Position numbers and translations under genes: made by a program. Of a DNA stretch of 36,728 nt, positions 7,517-16,764 are shown piece after piece. Numbering within the stretch: the first letter of the stretch is position 1; each line of letters opens with the position of its first letter. The DNA lies in contig JAILGI010000056.1 of assembly GCA_024696885.1 (NCBI GenBank), positions 1 through 36,728 on the forward strand, given 5' to 3'. Source of the stretch: Bacilli bacterium. Its GTDB lineage: Bacteria > Bacillota_I > Bacilli_A > RFN20 > CAG-826. The notes under the pieces are model-generated. The model had not been told where the DNA came from. It ran no database searches and saw only the letters and a program-made list of their open reading frames with translations.

Positions 7517-8710
7517 TTATTCATGTTGTTTGACTGGACCACCGAATAATTCTAATTTCTTTAAGAGTTTCTTCATTCCTTCGACATCTAATCTGGCGGT
7601 GTTATGGGATGTATAGCTCTCACCTAAGTTTAACTTTTTATTTCCTTTAGAGAAATATTTATCATAGTTTAAGTCACGGTTATCCGCTTTCACGCAGAAG
7701 AAGTTACCCATATCGATGGATTTTAACATTTCTTCTTGTGTCACTAATGTTTCGTATAGCTTTTCACCGTGTCTTGTACCAATATAGCTAATACCGGTTT
7801 TAGAACCTGTTAATTCGATAACCGCTTTAGCGAGTGTATCAATTGTGGCTGCAGGTGCTTTTTGGACGAATAAGTCACCTTGTTCACCATGTTCAAAGGC
7901 ATATAAGACAAGATCCACAGCGTCATCTAATGTCATCATGAATCTAGTCATATCTGGATTAGTGATGGTAATGGGTTTACCTTCATGGATTTGATTTAAG
8001 AACAATGGGATAACAGAGCCTCTAGAGGCCATAACATTACCATATCTAGTTAAACATAAGACTGTATCATCTTTTAAGAGTTGTCTACTTCTAGCAATAA
8101 CGTTCTTTTCCATTAAGGCTTTAGAGATACCCATAGCGTTAATGGGGTAGGCGGCTTTATCTGTTGATAAGAAGATGGCTTTCTTAACGTGATTACGGAC
8201 ACAGGCGGTAATGACGTTATCACTGCCCATGACGTTAGTGCGGACCGCCTCCATGGGGTAAAATTCACAAGATGGGACTTGTTTTAACGCTGCAGCGGAA
8301 AAGACATAGTCAACACCTTTAAAGGCATCGATGATGCTATCGAGATTACGGACATCACCGATATAGAATTTTAATTTATCGTTGTTGTATGCTTTACGCA
8401 TATCATCTTGTTTCTTTTCATCTCTAGATAAGATTCTGATTTCTTTAATGTCTGTATTTAAGAATCTATCTACGACTGCATGACCAAATGATCCTGTACC
8501 ACCAGTAATTAATAAGACTTTATCTTTTAATATTGTGGTATCTTTACTAGCGTATTCATTTAATCTATCTTTAATACCTTGTAATTTGATTTGATCTGCT
8601 TTCTTTTCATCTACTTCATAAGAAACATATGTTCTTAAAGGCATACCCACGACTTGGGATGCTTCTTTTTGTGTTAATTTGCAATTTTTGCGTATTTCTT
8701 TAAGTGTCAT
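7517..8710 (-). CDS. capE: CapE/FnlA-type UDP-GlcNAc 4,6-dehydratase/5-epimerase with N-terminal HTH
   Basis: The first enzyme of UDP-L-FucNAc synthesis, 397 residues. The SDR domain starts with TGGTGSFG at 69-76 and has the FlaA1/CapE-type catalytic M194-x3-K198 in place of YxxxK, with SSTDK-like STDKA just before. The first 55 residues are an added helix-turn-helix of the XRE type: LKEIRKNCKLTQKEASQVVG, then LRTYVSYE. Usual CapE enzymes are about 340 residues and lack this. The HTH might let the enzyme bind its own promoter and adjust the pathway; that is inference. The gene has its own promoter and a ribosome site AAGAGGTG about six bases before ATG, and heads the capE-capG-capF group. Confidence 0.88.
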   Translation of the reverse strand: MTLKEIRKNCKLTQKEASQVVGMPLRTYVSYEVDEKKADQIKLQGIKDRLNEYASKDTTILKDKVLLITGGTGSFGHAVVDRFLNTDIKEIRILSRDEKKQDDMRKAYNNDKLKFYIGDVRNLDSIIDAFKGVDYVFSAAALKQVPSCEFYPMEAVRTNVMGSDNVITACVRNHVKKAIFLSTDKAAYPINAMGISKALMEKNVIARSRQLLKDDTVLCLTRYGNVMASRGSVIPLFLNQIHEGKPITITNPDMTRFMMTLDDAVDLVLYAFEHGEQGDLFVQKAPAATIDTLAKAVIELTGSKTGISYIGTRHGEKLYETLVTQEEMLKSIDMGNFFCVKADNRDLNYDKYFSKGNKKLNLGESYTSHNTARLDVEGMKKLLKKLELFGGPVKQHE

Positions 8711-8732
8711 AATTGCACCTCTTTTCCTTTAT

Positions 8733-8760
8733 ATTATATATATTAAGGATTTATATGCAA
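8733..8760 (-). promoter_or_regulatory. Promoter of the capE-capG-capF sub-operon
   Basis: On the minus strand TTGCAT (8760-8755), 16-bp spacer, TATAAT (8738-8733) within an AT-only stretch. It begins right after the upstream terminator and gives a leader of about 15-20 bases carrying the AGAGGTG ribosome site. Confidence 0.65.
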
Positions 8761-8784
8761 AGAAAAAGTGCAGAAGTTGCACTT
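8757..8784 (-). terminator. Terminator after the UDP-glucuronate epimerase gene
   Basis: On the minus strand AAGTGCA pairs with TGCACTT (seven pairs, five-base loop), followed by TTTTTCTTT. It separates the long upstream operon from the capE sub-operon. Confidence 0.75.
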
Positions 8785-8816
8785 ATTCAATATTTTATTA
8801 CTTCTAAATATACTTA

Positions 8817-9842
8817 TTATCTTTTTAAATAGAAGCTTGCGTACCACTTCGCAAATCTTCTAAGACCCTCTCTTAAACTTGTGGATGGTTTATATCCAAA
8901 ATCTCTTTCTAAATCAGATGTATCTGCATATGTAATTGGTACATCGCCTTTTTGCATTGGTACTAATTTCATATGAGATTTGATATCAAAATTGGATGGC
9001 AATACTTCCGCTTTAACGAGTTCTTCTGATAACACTTTTACAAATTCCATCAAGTCTTCTGGACTATTGTTTCCAATGTTATAAATCTTATATGGAGGGA
9101 TAGGTAATCCGTCTTCACCATTCTTTTTCTCAGGTGCTTTATTCATTACTCTAATAACACCTTCAACAATATCATCTACATAAGTGAAGTCTCTCTTGCA
9201 ATTGCCATAATTAAAGATTTCAATGGTTTCACCTTTAATGAGTTTATTGGTAAATGAGAAATACGCCATATCAGGTCTACCCATTGGTCCATATACTGTA
9301 AAGAATCTTAATCCAGTTGTAGGAATGTTATAGAGTTTAGAATAAGCATGAGCGATTAATTCATTAGATTTTTTGGTTGCAGCATATAAGCTTACTGGAT
9401 TATCCACTTTATCATCGGTGCTAAATGGTACTTTTTGATTTCCACCATAGACAGAAGATGAAGAAGCGTATACAAGATGTTTAACTGGATGATATCTACA
9501 TGCTTCTAGGATGTTATAGAATCCAATAACATTAGATTGAATATATACATCTGGATGATCAATGGAATATCTAACACCAGCTTGAGCGGCTAAATTAACA
9601 ACGATATTAAACTTATATTCATTGAATAAATTATCAATAAATGATTTATCAGAGATATCGCCTTTAATGAACTTAAAGTTATTATATAGTTTAAGCATAT
9701 CTAATCGCGCTTCTTTCAAAGAAACATCATAATAATCATTGATGTTGTCTAAACCAAAAATATGATGGTCAGTGGTTTCTAAAAGACGCTTGCATAGAAA
9801 CGCTCCTATAAATCCAGCGGCACCTGTAACTAATATTTTCAT
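8817..9842 (-). CDS. UDP-glucuronate 4-epimerase (CapI-like)
   Basis: An extended SDR epimerase of 341 residues. TGAAGFIG near the N terminus binds NAD; NDYYDVSLKEARL, YAATKKSNE (catalytic Tyr and Lys) and GRPDMAYFSFT are hallmarks of UDP-glucuronate 4-epimerases, which make UDP-galacturonate. The substrate would come from the Ugd enzyme encoded at 26108-27316, so the pathway is complete in the window. The start is set at ATG 9842, which begins MKILVTG exactly as in the family; a longer reading from 9881 would run into the sugar transferase gene. AAGGAG lies about twelve bases upstream, inside the end of the previous gene. It is the last gene before a terminator. Confidence 0.85.
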   Translation of the reverse strand: MKILVTGAAGFIGAFLCKRLLETTDHHIFGLDNINDYYDVSLKEARLDMLKLYNNFKFIKGDISDKSFIDNLFNEYKFNIVVNLAAQAGVRYSIDHPDVYIQSNVIGFYNILEACRYHPVKHLVYASSSSVYGGNQKVPFSTDDKVDNPVSLYAATKKSNELIAHAYSKLYNIPTTGLRFFTVYGPMGRPDMAYFSFTNKLIKGETIEIFNYGNCKRDFTYVDDIVEGVIRVMNKAPEKKNGEDGLPIPPYKIYNIGNNSPEDLMEFVKVLSEELVKAEVLPSNFDIKSHMKLVPMQKGDVPITYADTSDLERDFGYKPSTSLREGLRRFAKWYASFYLKR

Positions 9843-9846
9843 AATC

Positions 9847-10464
9847 TTAACTCGCTCCTTTTGATGAAAAGACAACACCAATAGCTTTAAATATGAGTTT
9901 TAGATCATACCATAAGCTTCTTTTCTTAAAATATTCCAATTCCAATTGCTGTCTTTTACCATCAGAAAACAACACTTCGCTTCTTCCGTTTACGCCCCAG
10001 TTAGAGATTAAACCAGGTCTAGCGGAAAGAAGAAGTTTCTGCTCATCAGCGGTGTAATTATCATCTAATTCCTTTTTTGTGATAGGTCTAGGACCAACCA
10101 CAGACATGGAACCAAATAAAATATTAAATAATTGTGGTAGTTCATCTAAAGATGTTTTTCTTAGGAATTTACCAACTTTAGTAATTCTTGGATCGTTAGT
10201 GATTTTTCTTTCTTTTTCCCAAGCTTCTATTTCTTCTGGAGTTAAGTACTTTTCTAATCTCTCTTCGGCGTCGATATACATGCTTCTAAACTTTAAAACC
10301 TTAATCGTCTTGCCTTTCTTGCCTACTCTTACATCCTTAAATAAAACAGGACCTTTCGAACTTAATTTAACAAGCAAGGCTAAAACAATTAGCAATAAAG
10401 ATAGAAGAATAATTGCTAAGAATGATGAGACTATATCAAATGTTCTTTTAATAAAAGCGTACAT
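9847..10464 (-). CDS. Initiating undecaprenyl-phosphate sugar phosphotransferase (PglC-like)
   Basis: A 205-residue bacterial sugar transferase (monotopic phosphoglycosyl transferase, PF02397 type). One N-terminal hydrophobic stretch (about residues 8-33) forms the re-entrant membrane helix. KFRSMYIDAEE, the Asp-Glu pair in SLDELPQLFNIL and the SVVGPRP loop are the conserved catalytic core. It transfers a sugar phosphate from a UDP-sugar to undecaprenyl phosphate, which starts each repeat unit. This is the short PglC/WcaJ-core form without the extra N-terminal membrane helices of WbaP. The sugar is not known; FucNAc-precursor or other HexNAc sugars would suit the locus. The stop is four bases from the next start, so it is co-transcribed with the epimerase. 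Confidence 0.9.
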   Translation of the reverse strand: MYAFIKRTFDIVSSFLAIILLSLLLIVLALLVKLSSKGPVLFKDVRVGKKGKTIKVLKFRSMYIDAEERLEKYLTPEEIEAWEKERKITNDPRITKVGKFLRKTSLDELPQLFNILFGSMSVVGPRPITKKELDDNYTADEQKLLLSARPGLISNWGVNGRSEVLFSDGKRQQLELEYFKKRSLWYDLKLIFKAIGVVFSSKGAS

Positions 10465-10527
10465 AAAACTTTATACCGTCGTAATCAGTATATTAGCACA
10501 AATCATTATATAATGATATAAAAGGTT

Positions 10528-11724
10528 TTAACGTTTTGATAAATCTTGAAGCAGTTGCTTTTTATAATCATTAATGGCTTTTAAAGAAACACTATTTGTT
10601 CCTTTATTAATTAATAAATGTATTTCGTTATAAATGCCTTCATATGTTAAATGGTTATTAAATCCAAACTGTTTTAAAATTCCTGCATTTTTAAAACCCC
10701 ATTCTTCGAATGCGAAACCGACAACGGGTGTTCCTGAAGAAATAGATAATATACTTGCGTGTAATCTCATCGAAACGAGAACGTTATGTTTTGAATAAAC
10801 GTTTTTAAGATAATAAGCGTCATTACTCTTGACAAAAGCGATGTTGTTTACACCATCAGCTTGAAGTTTTTTATAAAATGTTTCCATGGGTTCATTATCT
10901 TTTTCTGTTTGACAAACAAATGTAAATAATGAATCTGTATTCTCTTTGATTAATTTGAGATAGATGCTGTTAATTAATGCAATCTTGTCATCACTTATAG
11001 AACCAATATCTCCGATTCCAGTTAATCGCACATTAATAGCGATTTTATTCTTATATGAATCATTCTTCCCTAAATCATAAGTTTCTTTGCATAGATTCTT
11101 AGTAAAGAAAGCTAAATCGCACGATTGAGAAACCTTTGTTTTATCGCATATATTGTTTTCTAAGAAATAAGAATAGGAAATAGGATCTCTAATAAATATA
11201 TGATCAAAATTACCACAAAGTTTTTTGATTGTCTTTAAAGAAGTTTTATTCTTCGCTTTAGCGGTTGATTGAGGCATACAAATAACTGTTTTGCCATGCT
11301 TTTTTGCGTATTTGATTGGGAAAAACAACGCTTTTAAGCGAAGTTTATCAGTCATTGAATTGCATCTTAAATAATTACCCCCGTTAAATAAAATGAGGTC
11401 TTTATCTTTAATATCTTCTTTTAATCTCTTTGAAAAGCGAGCAAATGTTGAAATAAACCAACCAGAAATATATGACTTTAATTTCGAAAAAATGCCTTTA
11501 GATCTATCGAAATTAATATATCCAGGTTTAACAAGAACTGATGGGTGGTATTTATTAATGATTTCTTTAGATTCTTTAAACAGAGGGTCTTTTTTTGCAT
11601 AACGAGACACCATTGTAATCTCGTAATCAGGCATCTCTTCTAACAAATCAAGTAAACCAAAGCAAATGGCCATGTCACCAGCATTTTTTTGAGAATAACT
11701 ATAATAAACTAATACTTTTTTCAT
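10528..11724 (-). CDS. Polysaccharide pyruvyl transferase family protein
   Basis: A 398-residue member of the CsaB/WcaK-type polysaccharide pyruvyl transferase family. The N-terminal NAGDMAI segment, LILFNGGNYLRC near residue 110, IFIRDPISYSYF and the C-terminal SMRLHASILS followed by GTPVVGFAFEEWGFKN are the family signature; the RLH segment lies at the active site. Family members add a ketal pyruvate to a sugar in the growing unit, and some have other transfer roles. It overlaps the upstream glycosyltransferase gene by ATGA, so expression is coupled. No signal peptide or membrane segment is present. About 63 bp without a clear terminator separate it from the sugar transferase gene. Confidence 0.85.
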   Translation of the reverse strand: MKKVLVYYSYSQKNAGDMAICFGLLDLLEEMPDYEITMVSRYAKKDPLFKESKEIINKYHPSVLVKPGYINFDRSKGIFSKLKSYISGWFISTFARFSKRLKEDIKDKDLILFNGGNYLRCNSMTDKLRLKALFFPIKYAKKHGKTVICMPQSTAKAKNKTSLKTIKKLCGNFDHIFIRDPISYSYFLENNICDKTKVSQSCDLAFFTKNLCKETYDLGKNDSYKNKIAINVRLTGIGDIGSISDDKIALINSIYLKLIKENTDSLFTFVCQTEKDNEPMETFYKKLQADGVNNIAFVKSNDAYYLKNVYSKHNVLVSMRLHASILSISSGTPVVGFAFEEWGFKNAGILKQFGFNNHLTYEGIYNEIHLLINKGTNSVSLKAINDYKKQLLQDLSKR

Positions 11725-12899
11725 AACGTTTTAATAAAACCTTTTATTTTTTGTGCGATTGCTTTTTCTGAGATTCTGTTTATTATAAATTCTTTCGCAC
11801 GGTTACCAAAATCAATATTTTCCTTTTTGTTCATAGATGTATATTGTTTTAACGCGTTTGTCAGCTCTTTTTTAATGTCTTTTCCACCACCATTAATTTG
11901 TAATATGAAATCGCAATATTGATTTGGAATACCAGGATACATATATCCAATCACAGGTGTGCCAGATGCAAGATACTCGATTATTTTAGAATGGAAACTA
12001 TATTTTGCATATTCGTTGTTCGGGTTTTCAGGAAGAACTAAATAAGCCGAGTTTGAAAGTAAAGATAACACTTTGTTTCTAGGAATAAAACCTAGATATT
12101 CAATGGATTCATCATTATTGCTATAATCAATCACTTCTTTTTCGCATTCGCCCTTACCACAAATGATAAGTTTATATTCATTTGATAAACCTGCGTCTTT
12201 AAACGATTCAATTAAATCAATGATTCCGTATTTTCTTGATAAACCGCCAGAGTAAATGATGCTATTTTTATAACCATCACGACTTTGCTTGTTAATATCT
12301 ATATCTTTAACAACGCCCTCAATGGTGAGAGAGTTTTTAATATATTTATTCATGTATTCGCCAAGGTGATCTGTTATTGGAATTAAACCATCTACGTATT
12401 TACACTTTTTAAAGAAATTAATCGATAACAATTTCCTTGCTATTTTGTGTTTAAATGAACTTTTGTTTATAACAAGGTTTGGTAAATCGGGAAGAATTAA
12501 TATAGATTTCGCGTTCTTATTTAATTTCTTTACATATTTAAATAAACGCCAATCATGATAGGTTGAAAAAACAAACAAATCTGCTGATTTAATGATTTTG
12601 TTTTTTTCATTATCTTTTGTGATTGTTTTATAAAAGAACCTATTTTGATATTTATGAGAACAAAGAATAATGTCGTTTTTATTTATCGATGAAAGTGAAT
12701 CACTATCAAGGTTTTGGCAATAAGGGAAAAATTCTCGGTTTATTTGAATTAGTTCTACACCATTCATTAATTTTATAGAATTAATAAAACCTTCTTCATA
12801 ATTAGAAATGGCTACACCGGGTAATTTTTTGCCTTTACTTTGTAAGTATTTAGCTAAGCCATTTTCTGAGTAGATATGTGAGAAAAACACTACTTTCAT
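11721..12899 (-). CDS. Glycosyltransferase, GT4-like
   Basis: A 392-residue protein with a GT-B fold pattern. The C-terminal half holds YSGGLSRKYGIIDLIESF, the strand LIICGKGECEKEV, YLGFIPRNKVLSLL and the donor-binding FHSKIIEYLASGTPVIGY. The last is the E-x7-E-type motif of GT4 enzymes, here with Ser/Ile spacing and the second Glu kept. Such enzymes add a sugar from a nucleotide donor to the lipid-linked unit on the cytoplasmic face of the membrane. Donor and acceptor cannot be told. It lies eight bases after the preceding gene and overlaps the next by four bases. Confidence 0.8.
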   Translation of the reverse strand: MKVVFFSHIYSENGLAKYLQSKGKKLPGVAISNYEEGFINSIKLMNGVELIQINREFFPYCQNLDSDSLSSINKNDIILCSHKYQNRFFYKTITKDNEKNKIIKSADLFVFSTYHDWRLFKYVKKLNKNAKSILILPDLPNLVINKSSFKHKIARKLLSINFFKKCKYVDGLIPITDHLGEYMNKYIKNSLTIEGVVKDIDINKQSRDGYKNSIIYSGGLSRKYGIIDLIESFKDAGLSNEYKLIICGKGECEKEVIDYSNNDESIEYLGFIPRNKVLSLLSNSAYLVLPENPNNEYAKYSFHSKIIEYLASGTPVIGYMYPGIPNQYCDFILQINGGGKDIKKELTNALKQYTSMNKKENIDFGNRAKEFIINRISEKAIAQKIKGFIKTL

Positions 12900-12907
12900 A
12901 ATCAGAA

Positions 12908-14005
12908 TTACAAAGCCTTCTTGCCTTCAATAATCTCTTTAATAATATTTTTATTATTTTCAAAAAGATATTTTTGGCCACTTTCAAATGCATTTTTATG
13001 ATATTGGTCAATAACTAGTTTATCGGCTAAAGCATTGCATAATTTTGCCTTTAAATCATTATAATCGCCTAATTTAAATATTATTCCATCGTAGCCATCG
13101 GTTAATATCGATGACACTTGACTATATGATGAGGCAATAACCGGAACACCCGCGATTAATGATTCAACAATGAAACCAGGGGTACCTTCACCATTGTGCT
13201 TAGTGGGCAAACAAGAAAAAGCATAGTTAGAGATAGTTTGAGGAACTAATTCGTTTGGAATTGGACCATAGTATTTAATTGTGTCAGATAATAAAGAGTT
13301 GAATAGCGCATCTTCTTCACTGTTCAAATGCTTTTCGCCATAAATACATAAATGTATCTTTTCTTCATCTTTTTTATCACTATTAATTTCTGAAACAACT
13401 TTGATTAAATCAAGTATTCCCTTTTCTTTTACTACTCGAGAAATAAAAACAATACTTCTTTCTTTATAATTTTTTGAGATTTCTTTCATTTCTGAATGCA
13501 TTCTAAAATTAGGCAATACTTTCACATTGTTTAATTCATAGAATTCAACAAAGCATCGTTTTAATATGTCGTTTTGTGCGACAACACAATCTATCTTTGA
13601 AAGTGTTTTTTTCATTCTTTCATCTTTGATGCCGTGGAAATTCCTCTCCATGATAAAATCATTCACTAATTCAGGACTCTTTCCGCTGAGTATTGGATTA
13701 AGTGGACCTGTTCCAAACGGGCAAAGAATCAAACGCTTTTTACGCTTCTTATTGAAGAAAAGAATTAATTTAAGAAGTTTACGACAAGCATTTCCTCCAA
13801 GCATCAAAACAATTGAATCACCATAACGTAATGCTTGTTTTATATTGGAAAGCAATTTAAAAACTTTAATCTTTGATAAAGATGTAGAAAACAGTTTTGT
13901 TTCATATCCGAGCTTTTCAAAAGCGGATTGATATATAAAAATCTTAGGGTTTGTTTTCCCTTCTTTAGCGTTTTGTTTAATTGGACCAATAATAGATATT
14001 CTCAT
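12908..14005 (-). CDS. Glycosyltransferase, GT4 family
   Basis: A 365-residue GT-B enzyme. VFISRVVKEKGILDLIKVV (about residues 185-203), the strand HLCIYGEKH, YYGPIPNELVPQ and the donor motif EGTPGFIVESLIAGVPVIAS are typical of the GT4 glycosyl transferases group 1 domain. The first Met gives an N-terminal Rossmann start RISIIGPI. Its sugar specificity is not visible. It sits three to eight bases from each neighbour in the long minus-strand operon, so it is surely co-transcribed with the other repeat-unit assembly genes. Confidence 0.85.
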   Translation of the reverse strand: MRISIIGPIKQNAKEGKTNPKIFIYQSAFEKLGYETKLFSTSLSKIKVFKLLSNIKQALRYGDSIVLMLGGNACRKLLKLILFFNKKRKKRLILCPFGTGPLNPILSGKSPELVNDFIMERNFHGIKDERMKKTLSKIDCVVAQNDILKRCFVEFYELNNVKVLPNFRMHSEMKEISKNYKERSIVFISRVVKEKGILDLIKVVSEINSDKKDEEKIHLCIYGEKHLNSEEDALFNSLLSDTIKYYGPIPNELVPQTISNYAFSCLPTKHNGEGTPGFIVESLIAGVPVIASSYSQVSSILTDGYDGIIFKLGDYNDLKAKLCNALADKLVIDQYHKNAFESGQKYLFENNKNIIKEIIEGKKAL

Positions 14006-14008
14006 AAA

Positions 14009-15166
14009 TTAATTATTTACTATTTCATCCATTTCTTTATAGAAATTCTTAATATCTAATTTTTCAACCGCTGTCTTTTTGGCATTTATTTTCATATCTC
14101 TAATTTCTTCAATTGTTTTAGATATGGCCAAGACTAATGCATCCTTAAAAGCATCTGAAGTATCACCATGAACTTCAATACAGTTGATTTCGTTTTTAAG
14201 ATATAAACCAAGATCACTAGTAAAATTAGTGACAGGAGGCACTCCATATTCTAAACTTTCAGAAATCTTGGTTGGGAATCCTGCTTTTGCGTATCTAGCT
14301 TCAAACGGTCTAAGTAAAAGGGAATAATCATATGATTTATACGTTTCGATGATTCTTGAAAATGGTAAACTTCCTTTAAATGATGAAAAGGTCAAGATTT
14401 TATTTTTAAGGTCTTTTGAGATTTTTTGTTTCAAAAGCCACTTATTATCAATGCCGATAACATCAACTTCGCATTTCGATAATAAAGCATCGGGTAATTT
14501 TGTAAAAGCAATAAGGATATCGCATAATAAATCCTTTTTTCTTGGGTTTCCACAATAAATAAATCTTCTCTTTTCACTATTTGCTATTGAAACATCTAAT
14601 TTGTTATCTTTGTTATTAATAACAAAGGGGATTGCAACCACTTTCATATTCATGTTAGCAAAATGGTTCTTTAGATAATTGCTTATTGCAATAACCTTGC
14701 CATCACTAGGTTTAATCTTTGTGTTAAAGAATATGTTTTTATGATATCCACTAGAAAATAATCCATTTAGCGGATATTCCGATGGGGAATAAAATTCAAC
14801 AGATGAATATATGATGTTTTGTGTCTTAAACGATTTGATTCTTTTTCTTAATGTTTTAAATAAATTGGGTTCAGAAAAAATAATATCTGAATCACCATAA
14901 TGTTGAATGCCATAGTTAACTATCTTTTTTTCCACAAATAAATGGTTCAAAATCTTTTGGATAAAATTTGGGTTTTTATATCGTTTAAGTGAAACCATTG
15001 ATACGCCATCGATGGATTCAACTTTTTTATAAGGTGTTCTACCCATTCCAATAAAAACCACTTCATAGCCTCTATCAATAAAGTATTTAGCAAAAATACA
15101 GTCTCTTTTTGAAGAGGCGTCGCCATCTGGATATCTTCTTTTGGTTAAAAATAACACTCTTTTCAT
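14009..15166 (-). CDS. Glycosyltransferase, GT4-like
   Basis: A 385-residue protein whose start KRVLFLTKRRYPDGDASSKR is the acceptor-side Rossmann strand with a glycine-poor loop, as in many GT4 enzymes. FIYCGNPRKKDLLCDILIAF and the donor-side segment AGFPTKISESLEYGVPPVTN keep the C-terminal Glu. A cytosolic, membrane-peripheral enzyme adding one sugar of the repeat unit is the expected role. The gene overlaps the heparinase-like gene upstream by ATGA and precedes the next glycosyltransferase by three bases. Confidence 0.78.
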   Translation of the reverse strand: MKRVLFLTKRRYPDGDASSKRDCIFAKYFIDRGYEVVFIGMGRTPYKKVESIDGVSMVSLKRYKNPNFIQKILNHLFVEKKIVNYGIQHYGDSDIIFSEPNLFKTLRKRIKSFKTQNIIYSSVEFYSPSEYPLNGLFSSGYHKNIFFNTKIKPSDGKVIAISNYLKNHFANMNMKVVAIPFVINNKDNKLDVSIANSEKRRFIYCGNPRKKDLLCDILIAFTKLPDALLSKCEVDVIGIDNKWLLKQKISKDLKNKILTFSSFKGSLPFSRIIETYKSYDYSLLLRPFEARYAKAGFPTKISESLEYGVPPVTNFTSDLGLYLKNEINCIEVHGDTSDAFKDALVLAISKTIEEIRDMKINAKKTAVEKLDIKNFYKEMDEIVNN

Positions 15167-16764
15167 TTTTTCAAAAACACCTTAGAACTATTATTATTTA
15201 TTTTCAAATCATAATAATAAGTCTTTGTAATTGTACCATAGGAAGGTGAAAAAACATCAGCATTCGGTAAAACATCTTTGTCCATTAACATAATTATTAA
15301 AGGATTGTTGTTTTGTTCAGCGCATATTTTATAACCAATAATTTTGTTATTTGATTCATCGGAGATTAAAACACCATCATCTTGGATAGATATGGTTCTA
15401 GTAACAATAGTTCTGCCAATTCTAATTATCCCTGAAACATAATCATAACCAGAAGTAAGGGAAACGGATCTGATTGTTTTTTTATGTCTAAATTTGGTAA
15501 CTAGATTGTCGCGATTGACATTTTCAATATGTGGTGAGTTACTATACTTTTGAGAAGCAAGTTCAAGTCTAATCTTTTCATCGGGGCCATTATAATGGTA
15601 ACTTCCAGGTGAAAAGATAACTTGTTTGCCTTTGTACCACAATAAAAATGACAGGGATTGAACGTGAGCGTGATTAATATCATAACCACCGATCAATGCA
15701 ACTTTATAATCACCTTTTTCTTTTGTGGATAGGTATTTAGATGATTCTTGAACAATTGGAGAAACGTTTTCTAGTTTTCTACCAACAATTAAAAAATGAG
15801 AATTAAGGGCCTTGATATTGTTTCTATTAAATGAATCAATGACAAAGAATAAACCATCATCGCAATCGCCAAATTTACCAATATTTCCATTTTTATCACT
15901 AATCGATTTTAAAATGTTAATTGAGTTAGCAATTCTAACGAGAATAGCATCATCGAAATCATCGCATATCGAGGATATAATCATGAGCATTTGAGTAACA
16001 AAAAGATGATACCCAGATGACTCTTCTACCGATTCTCCATCTTTTGTTATTAAAGATAGTCTCTTTTTAATGGTCTTCTTCGCATATTTTTCCCATTCTG
16101 CATTCTCAAAAAGCTTAGAAGCGAGAAGAAGCGAAACGGCTTCTCCTAAAGAGTGATTGTTTGGGACGCATAGATTGGTTCTATGCAAATCATAATAAAG
16201 ATGGGAGCCGTAATTATATAAAACGTTTTCTAAATCGATTTCAATTTTATCGCCAAGATAAAAATATAAACGATATAACGAGAGGAATCTTATCGCTATT
16301 TCTAAATTAGAAATATGATTCCAACCATAATCAGCAGGATTATTCTCAAACCATTTGTTTAAAAAATCGTTAATTGAAGAAATGATAAATAAATCTTTTG
16401 TTATTAAATAGTTATTAATAAGTAAACTGAGATTTTGAAGTCTAGCGGATTCCCAATATTGACGGATATCACCATCGAATCCGCTTTCTTTTAACTTATA
16501 CCATACCGCATTATTTTTATTGAAAGGTATATCTCTAATGTCTAAATCCACGCCACAATAATTTAATGTGTATGGGTTATCTGTTAGAGGTAAGTCTTTT
16601 TCGTTTTGGAAAATATTAATCAAATTTTTAATGTTGTGTTTTGATTTTTTGTTTTTCTTAATGATTCGCTGATATTTATTGAATTTTTTATCAATAAAAA
16701 AGATAAACCTCCCAAGAAGTTCTCCTTTATTCAAAACAGAAAGTTTATTTAGAAAATGCTTCAT
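15163..16764 (-). CDS. Heparinase II/III-like protein (uronate polysaccharide lyase fold)
   Basis: A 533-residue protein of the heparinase II/III-like family. The N-terminal all-alpha toroid region includes AIRFLSLYRLYFYL and NNHSLGEAVSLLLASKLF; the C-terminal beta-sandwich begins near residue 350 with NHAHVQSLSFLLWYKGKQVI and FSPGSYHYNG, the family's conserved His-containing segment. These enzymes cleave uronic-acid polysaccharides by beta-elimination, consistent with the ManNAcA and GalA supply encoded here. No signal peptide is seen, so either it acts inside the cell or export is unusual. Homologues often sit in capsule operons and may trim or release the polymer. The ATG lies inside the end of the WecB gene (20-bp overlap) and has no good ribosome site, pointing to translational coupling. 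Confidence 0.8.
   Translation of the reverse strand: MKHFLNKLSVLNKGELLGRFIFFIDKKFNKYQRIIKKNKKSKHNIKNLINIFQNEKDLPLTDNPYTLNYCGVDLDIRDIPFNKNNAVWYKLKESGFDGDIRQYWESARLQNLSLLINNYLITKDLFIISSINDFLNKWFENNPADYGWNHISNLEIAIRFLSLYRLYFYLGDKIEIDLENVLYNYGSHLYYDLHRTNLCVPNNHSLGEAVSLLLASKLFENAEWEKYAKKTIKKRLSLITKDGESVEESSGYHLFVTQMLMIISSICDDFDDAILVRIANSINILKSISDKNGNIGKFGDCDDGLFFVIDSFNRNNIKALNSHFLIVGRKLENVSPIVQESSKYLSTKEKGDYKVALIGGYDINHAHVQSLSFLLWYKGKQVIFSPGSYHYNGPDEKIRLELASQKYSNSPHIENVNRDNLVTKFRHKKTIRSVSLTSGYDYVSGIIRIGRTIVTRTISIQDDGVLISDESNNKIIGYKICAEQNNNPLIIMLMDKDVLPNADVFSPSYGTITKTYYYDLKINNNSSKVFLKK

Noticed and set aside
10465-10527. Internal promoter before the sugar transferase gene
   Set aside because: TATAAT-like strings occur but no -35 at proper distance stands out in this AT-rich gap.
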